DNA of 64,000 bases, from assembly GCA_016271365.2 (NCBI GenBank), contig CM057456.1, forward strand, positions 166,921,501-166,985,500. Reading direction: 5' to 3'. How positions within the stretch are numbered: the stretch's first letter is position 1; every line of letters starts with the position of its first letter. Under the pieces are notes generated by a model. That model ran no database searches. It was given only the letters and a program-made list of their open reading frames with translations, and had not been told where the DNA came from. Source of the stretch: Neoceratodus forsteri (lineage: Eukaryota > Chordata > Ceratodontiformes > Ceratodontidae). Made by a program: the position numbers and the translations under genes. Of the stretch, positions 57,534-64,000 are shown piece after piece.

Positions 57534-57537
57534 TACA
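57534..57537. repeat. Left copy of 4-bp target duplication of the solo LTR
   Basis: TACA at 57534-57537 repeats at 59680-59683. Removing the insert and one copy leaves the transposase frame open across the site (minus strand YLC then ITAHW). Confidence 0.85.
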
Positions 57538-59679
57538 TGTAACCCCTAGGTGGCACTATCCCTAGGGCTACTACCCTTGCCTGTTTGGCTACTAACAGGT
57601 TAAGGGGCCTGAGTTCTGAAATGGGTGCCTCAACCCAAAGGTCTGGGTTGGTTTGGGTTACACTAACCAGGCCACAGCCCTCTGGGACACTGTGACCCCA
57701 CCTTATCTCCCACTAGTGTCCCACACCATACGCAACAGTGACTCTCTCAATACCCCAGATATGCAAAACACATACACTTGTACTTGACACTTACCCCCAA
57801 AACTGATTCCTTCCGCTTGACTCTGGGAACCCCCTGTAAAATAAGGTGATGCAGTACAACAACAACAATGCAGTACCTTCGGCATATACTGACACCACAG
57901 TCAATGTAATTTGCAGAAACAAACAGATCTGATTTATTCAGGGGTCTGTAACAAGGAGGGGGAATAATCAGGTTAATTAGCTTGAATCACATTAATCATC
58001 ACACTACTGTACATGCACAAAGAGTCCAACTCAGTCACACTCTCTGGGTACCCAGGATGGGGGAAAAGGCTAGCCCGGACCGATGCCGGGGTAGGCCGGC
58101 GATGCAGCTGGTTGGGGCCCTGTGATGGACAAAGAACCTGCACACACACACAATTTGTAATCTGGAGCTGGAGGGCTCAGTTCGTGGAAAGAAAAGCACA
58201 AGACAATCAGATGACACACTTTGATTAAATACAAGTTGCAGTGAGCTACCCTGATAATTACTCACAGTACCCAGACTAAACACAGGAGGGCTGATGGATG
58301 AACTTTCTGGATTGCCAGAGGAAGCAGGGCCCACACGAGTTGTTTTGGCTCTGTTCTTGTTCAGGCAAGGTGCAAGGGGCTGGTCTCCTGGCTGGTCCCT
58401 CATTGATTGTTCTTTCTCTGTGCAGCAGGGTAGTGAGATAAGACCCTCGTGGCAGGGCCTATCTGCATCAGGCAGCACGGATTCAGTCTGGTTCTTGCTG
58501 GGAAGACAACTTCCAGCGCTAGCACACAGTTTACAGCAAAAGGAAAAACAGATTGCGATCCCCATCCAGTACATAGCACATTCATATGTAAAAATGTATT
58601 ACTGTACCAGGCCACAGAGTCCTGACAGGCCAATCGCATTCAGAAAAATCTTTGGTCTTCTACAGGTTAGCCTAGTCCCACAGCAGCAGCTTGTTTCCTT
58701 CTCTCAAACTTGATTCAGTCCGATCAAAGTCCTCCACCCCTCTCAGGGCAGAAATCAGGCTAGCAGGCCTACAGTCAGGCCTTCCATGGTTCTCCCGCGT
58801 GAACTCGCCACAATGGCGCTCGAACACACACAGCAGTGCCACTCCTTCAGCTTCCAGCTCGAATCTGGCCTCTTCGGTCCTTCTCTGCTCATCGTGCCCA
58901 TAACTTGGGGCACAACAAAATGTTTGGAGACATGATCCAAGAATAAACTCTCCATTTCTCTCCCTTCAGGAGAGCTGAATGCAGGAAGGCCAGACTCAGC
59001 CTTCCGGCCAAACCCCCACGCTGCCCCATGGGGCAGCAGCTCCACGAGCTGCTCACTCTTTCAGCTCCATCTCAGATCTGCCTTCTCCGATCAGACAGCT
59101 GGGGAATTTCCCTTAGGTCCAAAAGATCCTGTTGGCTGGTTCAGCTGTCAGTCACAACATACTCCCCCTATAGGTGCAAAAAGGTGCCAATTGTCCAAAA
59201 CTACAATTTCCAGAGTCTGGCACCACACAGTCCCCTTTAACAGGCTCCATTTTAGAGTCCTCCAGTACTGATTGGTCCAATTCGGCAGTTCTGGACCAAA
59301 ATGGTGGAGCAGAATAGAAACAATCCATGCTGCAAGAAAAGCAGGTTAGACAAACTACATTTTCATTATCACTCTGCATACTTTCCAGCAATTAGTTATA
59401 TCCTCCAACTGGGCTCCCTCTGCACATTTAGCGATGGCAGAAATGGAGCACTGAATCAGTAGCCCTGGCAGGACTCAGGCATAGGAACACACAGTCCTCC
59501 CTCTCCAGATCAATTATACTGCAATCGGGCAGCTCTTAAAGAGACAGACAAGAGGCGCTTAGGCACTCTCATACAATTGCTGTTTAAAACAGCGGGGACA
59601 CAGGACACCAGCCTGGCAAAGGGCATTTAGGCACACCCAAGGAAGGCTTTTCAGTGACCCCCATTTGTAGGGGGTTACA
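57538..59679 (-). mobile_element. Solo LTR-like insertion, 2.14 kb, inside the transposase gene
   Basis: The ends are TGTAACCCCTA and TAGGGGGTTACA, so it has TG...CA termini with an 11-bp near-perfect inverted terminus and a 4-bp duplication. This is as expected for an LTR of Gypsy or retrovirus-like type. In minus-strand sense a TATA-like CAGTATAATTG lies near 59515 and CCCTGAATAAATCAGATC near 57935, which could be promoter and poly(A) signal. No primer-binding site, gag, pol or env coding text is seen, so only a single LTR remains after recombination. A large non-autonomous DNA element with short inverted ends is the alternative. Confidence 0.65.
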
Positions 59680-61510
59680 TACACAAATATGAACTGCCTG
59701 CTGTTTTGCCACTTGTCCACATATCCATACTTAAATGGATGAATGGAGAGGAGGAATGTTGATGGGTATGTCTTACTGAGTTGGACACAGTGTGGAACAA
59801 CTCGGGGACAGCATGGGTAGAAAAGTATGTCCTGGATGGGACTTTCCATTTTGGATAGGCACATGCAGCAAACCGTCGGAACCCAGAATTCTCCACAAAG
59901 GAGAAGGGCAAAAGATCAATTGCCAGCATTTCTGCTAGAGCAGCATTAAGTTCACATGACACTGTATGATTCAGGGGTTACTTCAGCTTATGCGCAAAAA
60001 CACTCAGTAACGTGGGCTGACAAACGTTTTACATGGGGTGTGAAAACAAATGGTTGTGCTCTGTGATGAATGGCATTGGCAGGGGGTAGAGTGTGGACGT
60101 TTGATGAAGACGGTTGCACAAGTGATGATGACAAACCCAGAAATGCAGTTATTTTGCCAGATTTGCCAACTGGGGTTGATGTACCATTTGCACTAGACAT
60201 ACTGCATTCACCACCACCATCACTACCACAAAAACTGCTATTCTCACCAGCACTGGACAACATTTCAAAGTCATTATGGTCCTCCACTTCATCATGCCTG
60301 TAATAATCCTCTGCTCTTATTACCTCAGTATTGCACATGTTTAATTTACTACTGGACTTAACAGTCATGGAAGGGGATAACATGCTTGCTATGGTTGCCG
60401 GTGATGAGGGTGAACGCCCCACTGTGGTATTAGCTGCCAGCTTGTGCTGGGACCACAGTACCAAGTGCCTATTCCTAAGATGTGTATGCTGTCCTCCTGT
60501 GCCCAGATGGCTCCCCTTTTTACATCGACTCACACCCACATGACAAACCTGGCAGATTGCAACTGACTCATCATTTGCATCTTGAACAAAAAAATCCCTA
60601 ACAGAGGATTGTGATGCTCTGCTTTTAACATGTCCATGAGGTGGCTTATTTAAGTCTGTTCTTTTAAGCACTGAAGTGTGTGGGAGGCGACGTGATGTTT
60701 CAGGCACTGCACACCTGGATTACAACTGACCACCATGACTACCTATCATATTATTACTGGGTAATCATCATCAACTAAAACCAGTAAATCACAAGTTTTT
60801 CACGGAGATTCCTGCAAACAGACTCAGACACAGCCACTTTGAATTTCTTTTTCTCCGGTTCCCAACTGGGGGTCAATTACATCATCAACATATTCGTCAA
60901 CATCACAAACATCCGCATCTTCTGCTTGGATGCTAGCATGTGGACTGCATGTTGCAACAACAGCAACATCATTGTCATCATCACATTCATCATCAGCATC
61001 TACACCACTGTCACCTGATATTTTTTCACCACACTGTGAATCACTGCATGGAAATTGCGTGACATTAACTGCCACGATGGACAGAATATCACATTGTATG
61101 CTATCACTGACATGATTATCAGAATCCTCAGGTTCAGTTACTGGGATGTTACTGGGAAGTATGACGTCATCTATGCTGCCACTCACTTGCACTGCTTCAC
61201 ACTCAATATTTTTGGATACGGTACACTGGTTGGAATTTGAACTTGACGCACTAATACTAATGCTACCACCACCACTAACACCAGTAACACTAACACCACC
61301 GGCTGGGAAAACATAATCTCCTCCAACTATGAGTGAAACTACTGACTGGGCTACAGTATATAAAACATTGCAGGAGAAATACCTTTCCTCACATCAGCAA
61401 TGCACTTCAGCATCTGCGTACTACCATGCCCACAGACTATCTTACTGCCAGCATTGCCATGGCGAGAAACAGCTTTGCTTGCACTTCTCTTTGTGGGCAT
61501 TTTGGGGGAT

Positions 61511-62070
61511 CAACCACAATATTATAACCAAATTTAGATTTTAATATGTTCACTCTCTGATTGGGGGGATGCTGGATGTAAAGCCAAAAATAAACAAGCA
61601 TTTGTCAATGCCGAATGTTTGCTTGCTGGCATTGGCATTGGTAGTGTAGAAGTTACAGAGCTGCATAATAGAAATGGCAGTGAAGTATTGAACTGAAGCC
61701 AACCCCACCACCACCCTGCAGAGAGTGACAGGCATTGGGGTGTGCCTTTGGGTCCGTCAGGCATACGCCACGCCATTTCACCACACCCCCTGCAGACACT
61801 GACAAGTGTCACGGTGTGCTGGAGTCTTTGGCCCTTATGCGTACCCCATTCCATCAGGAAATACGGTGAGATGGATGCGGTATAGGAGAATGGGGTGAAC
61901 TTTGGGGCCGAAGAGTCCAAGGCATACCTCGATGCCTCTCACTGGCTCCAGGGTGTGGGATGTATGAGCATTACAGGCAAGAATTCCAAGTCACACCCCT
62001 GATGCCTGTCATTCTCTACTGGGTGGGGCATTATGGTTGGAAACCCTAACACCTCAGGCATTCGTTGGTA
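61511..62070. other. Stretch without a recognised gene; short CACC-rich repeats
   Basis: Words such as GATGCCTGTCA, CAGGCAT and CACACCCCNTGC recur loosely near 61720-62050. No gene is supported. Confidence 0.35.
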
Positions 62071-62074
62071 TTTT

Positions 62075-63180
62075 CACTCCAAATTTTCAACATGTTTTTT
62101 TTGTGACCCCCACCTCATGAACAGTGGCAATATCAGTTTGTTAGCGGAAAGCTGCTTTTGCACAGTGACTACGGCATTTAGCACCACAGGTGCAAAAACA
62201 CATTCTGAACAGGATGTGAAAAATGACAGCCGTACTGTTCTTGGGGAGGTGTAAAAAATGGCAATGTTGCAAATCAGCAGTAAAAATATTAAAAAAACTG
62301 GTGAAGTCACGAGCGTGCATAGAAACTGTGCAACGCACACCTGTAATGTAACTAGTTTGGGGATTTTTTACAGCAGATTGTCAACACAGGCATTTTGGGA
62401 CCTCCGATCATGAACAGTGTCACTGTGATTTTCTTTATCTGTCCTGAACAATGATTTCCCATAGCGACCACGCATCTCTGTGCTGAATGTGTGAAAACAC
62501 ATTTTGGCCATGTTGTGAAAAATTACAGCTGTACTGTTCATAAGGAAGTGTGGAAAAATGCCACTGGTGAAAATCTGGACTGAAAATACTACAAAGTCAT
62601 GAATTTACAAGGGTGCGTGGAAACTGCACAATGCTCACTCGTAACATAGTCATTTTATGGACTTTTGTCACCAAATTTTCAACATAGCCATTTCAAGACC
62701 TCTACTCATTAACAGTGTCACTGTGATTTTCTTAATGTGTCCCATATATTGATTTTGCACACCGACTGCGCCATTGTGCGCTACATGGGCGGAAACACAT
62801 TTTGGGCAAGATGTGAAAATGACAGCTATACTGCTCATAAGGAGGGTGGTAAAATGGCAATGTTGAAAATCTGGGTGAAAATATTGAAAATTAAGCGAAC
62901 TTACAGTGTGCGTGGAACTGCACAACGCATACTCGTAAAACAGTCATTTTTAGGAATTTTTCAACCAAATTTTCAACATAGGTTTTTTGAGAGTCCACCT
63001 TATGAACAGTGCAGTGTCATTTCAATACTCGGTCCTGAAAGGTGATTTCATGCAGTGACTCCGAAATCACCCTTCGGGCCCAATTAACGCCATGACAGTG
63101 AGAGCATTCATGAGAAGGGGTCCCAAAAACCCCATGTTGAAAATTTGGTGCAAAAATTTTAAAAAATGCCTGAGATATGC
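62075..63180. repeat. Tandem array of about 295-bp units, nearly four copies
   Basis: Anchors CCAAATTTTCAACAT (or a variant) occur near 62078, 62372, 62668 and 62965, about 295 bp apart. Each unit contains CATGAACAGTGTCACTGTGATTT, AAAACACATTTTGG, GATGTGAAAAATGACAGC, TACTGTTCATAAGGAGG, TGGCAATGTTGAAAATC and GTGCGTGGAAACTGCACAACGC. The copies are roughly 70-80 percent alike. The last is truncated near 63180. ORFs here are repeat translations. Confidence 0.85.
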
Positions 63181-63420
63181 AGCAAAGTTGAAAAAACCCT
63201 ATCTATCCCATTATACAGCTTACTGGCATTTCCTCAGTCCGCGGTCGGCTTTGAAGAGTGCAGACGTGTTCCCGGTCCACGAAGATAGTCGCTGGAGTCG
63301 GAGGTAAATATGGGGTGGGGGTGTGGGGAGGCGAGGTGCACAGTGGGTGGGCACGGGTGGGGGCAGAGACAGCGAGGACCATTTTCAGTTTCAGTTTTTT
63401 TTTTTAATGGCGGGACATTT
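63181..63420. other. GC-rich spacer before hairpin array
   Basis: GTGGGGGTGTGGGGAGG-type G-rich DNA and a T run (63395-63404). No gene is supported. Confidence 0.35.
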
Positions 63421-63720
63421 GCCACGCTGGGGTGGGCTCCCAGCGTGGCACAAGGATGGCTGGTGGGGGGGCGGAGCTGACAGGGGATTGGGCACCCCCA
63501 GTCGGCGATAGCATCTGTTGCCATGCTGGGGTGGGCTCCCAGCGTGGCACCCTGTACTCTGGGGGGGGACCAGTGGAGCCGGCGGGGATTGGGCACCCCC
63601 GTCGACTATATGATGAGTAGCCATGCTGGGTGGGCACCCAGCATGGCATATGAACCTCCTGTTGGGCGAGACAGCCGACGTGGGGATTGGGCACCCCGTC
63701 AGGCACATTGTGTGTGGGAA
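63421..63720. repeat. Three tandem 100-bp units, each with an 11-bp hairpin
   Basis: The hairpins are at 63421-63449 (GCCACGCTGGG paired with CCCAGCGTGGC), 63520-63548 (GCCATGCTGGG with CCCAGCGTGGC) and 63620-63647 (GCCATGCTGGG with CCCAGCATGGC). They are followed in each unit by GGGATTGGGCACCCC. The variable stem pair is C-G, then T-G, then T-A, so pairing is kept. Confidence 0.88.
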
Positions 63721-63730
63721 GCAGCAGCAT

Positions 63731-63760
63731 GCGTGCGTGTGTGTGTGTGTGTGTGTGTGT
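63731..63760. repeat. GT microsatellite
   Basis: An uninterrupted (GT)n run after GCGTGC. Confidence 0.9.
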
Positions 63761-64000
63761 AGGGGGCGCGCATGAGCAGGAGATATCTTATCGCTGCTCA
63801 CTGAAGCATAGCTCCCCCTTTCAACTGTACTCCACTACATTTTGGACTGCTGTCATAGACAGCTCCAGCAGGCATTGGAGAACTGCGGCCGCGCCTGCAA
63901 ACACACTGACTGAATTGGAACAGGGCTGCCACACCTCCAAAAACTTGGATGATGGCACTATGTTTCTTGGCCATGCGTGCAAGCAAACATAACAACTGTA
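63761..64000. other. Window end without a recognised gene
   Basis: A short open frame crosses this end in more than one frame, but none has a recognisable domain. Confidence 0.35.

Larger units (their letters stand above)
55888..61502 (-). pseudogene. BED-finger hAT transposase, interrupted by a solo LTR
   Basis: The minus-strand order is as follows. A possible first exon is MPTKRSASKAVSRHGNAGSK at 61502. A GT...AG intron may join it to GGDYVFPAGGVSVTG near 61315. An acidic region lies at 60824-61300. The BED finger is about 60450-60611 (SSVRDFF, CQVC, HLGTGGQHTHLRNRH). The core begins near 59962 (ELNAALAEMLAIDLLPFSFVE) with DMWTSGKTAG. After the LTR come TAHWV, the ASENGSN region, PCMAHCLNLVVQEFL and LYEQYKAVSEYL. 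The C-terminal hAT dimerisation domain is at 55990-56330: DPVLYW, CPPSSVSVERVFSSVG, RRTNLSPANVSLLIF. It lacks the full length without frameshifts (near 57240, 56880, 56400), so it is inactive. Family role: excision and insertion at 8-bp sites. Confidence 0.85.
51348..61510. mobile_element. Large two-gene hAT element, right end not seen
   Basis: The left end TAGAGATGCAGCAAATTT, followed by AATCCGCTGGC, AAGTGAATGTGAAGTGGGCAC and CATGTTGTCATTATGCCTTAA, matches the left end of the 30549-34019 hAT element for about 150 bp. The 153-bp tandem units at 54040-54505 match those at 30748-31015. Between these landmarks lies a plus-strand BED-finger gene. Beyond them lies a convergent minus-strand BED-hAT transposase. 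I infer they belong to one autonomous-type element now carrying a foldback MITE (52824) and a solo LTR (57538). No matching right terminus (reverse of TAGAGATG) with a GTTACAAT duplication was found before 64000, so the given end is only the end of the transposase gene. Confidence 0.6.

Noticed and set aside
61534..61920. 128-residue minus-strand open frame upstream of the transposase
   Set aside because: There is no domain match by eye. It overlaps loosely repetitive DNA and could not be joined to the transposase.
62461..62500. GCATCTCTG as a possible right terminus of the hAT element at 51348
   Set aside because: It lacks the terminal TA, has no GTTACAAT target duplication next to it, and lies within the 295-bp tandem array.

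Overview
The window looks like intergenic or intronic DNA from a large, transposon-rich vertebrate genome. I see no intact host gene, rRNA, tRNA gene or CRISPR array. The repeat mix is L2/CR1-type LINEs, a Tx1/L1-type LINE, a V-domain (V-SINE-like) tRNA SINE, several hAT transposons, foldback MITEs and microsatellites. This fits a non-mammalian vertebrate such as a lungfish, bichir, caecilian or cartilaginous fish. I cannot name the species from sequence alone.

Layout. Positions 1-3787 hold a minus-strand L2-like LINE split by a DNA transposon with long inverted arms (315-2403), which itself contains a second LINE fragment. Positions 4466-6125 are a complete ORF1-only L1 element (HAL1-like) bounded by a 13-bp target duplication, with an open ORF1. 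Positions 6139-12035 hold a tandem duplication, a full tRNA-SINE and a plus-strand L2 LINE. Positions 13785-20056 are a near full-length minus-strand Tx1/L1 element. Positions 20757-27655 hold another SINE, a CR1 3' fragment and an L2-like LINE.

Positions 28590-30500 are degenerate minisatellites. They are followed by a 3.47-kb non-autonomous hAT element (30549-34019) with an 8-bp target duplication. A paralogous empty site for it lies near 47.2 kb. Positions 34475-42930 are one minus-strand LINE cut by a 4.42-kb hAT-like element (36066-40487). That element carries an exon-like relic of an immunoglobulin V-set domain resembling a T-cell receptor alpha/delta V segment. Positions 42895-51347 are small repeats, foldback elements, a V-SINE and LINE debris.

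Positions from 51348 onward look like a large hAT element of the same family as the one at 30549. It has two convergent genes: a decayed BED-finger/proline-rich/coiled-coil gene on the plus strand, and a BED-hAT transposase on the minus strand. The transposase is split by a 2.14-kb solo-LTR-like insertion with a 4-bp target duplication. Removing the insertion restores the reading frame exactly. The right end of this element was not found before position 64000. The last 2 kb holds a 295-bp tandem array and three tandem hairpins whose stems covary.

Most coding entries are decayed. The only long open frame I would call a real, possibly translatable gene is the HAL1-like ORF1 at 4641-5519.
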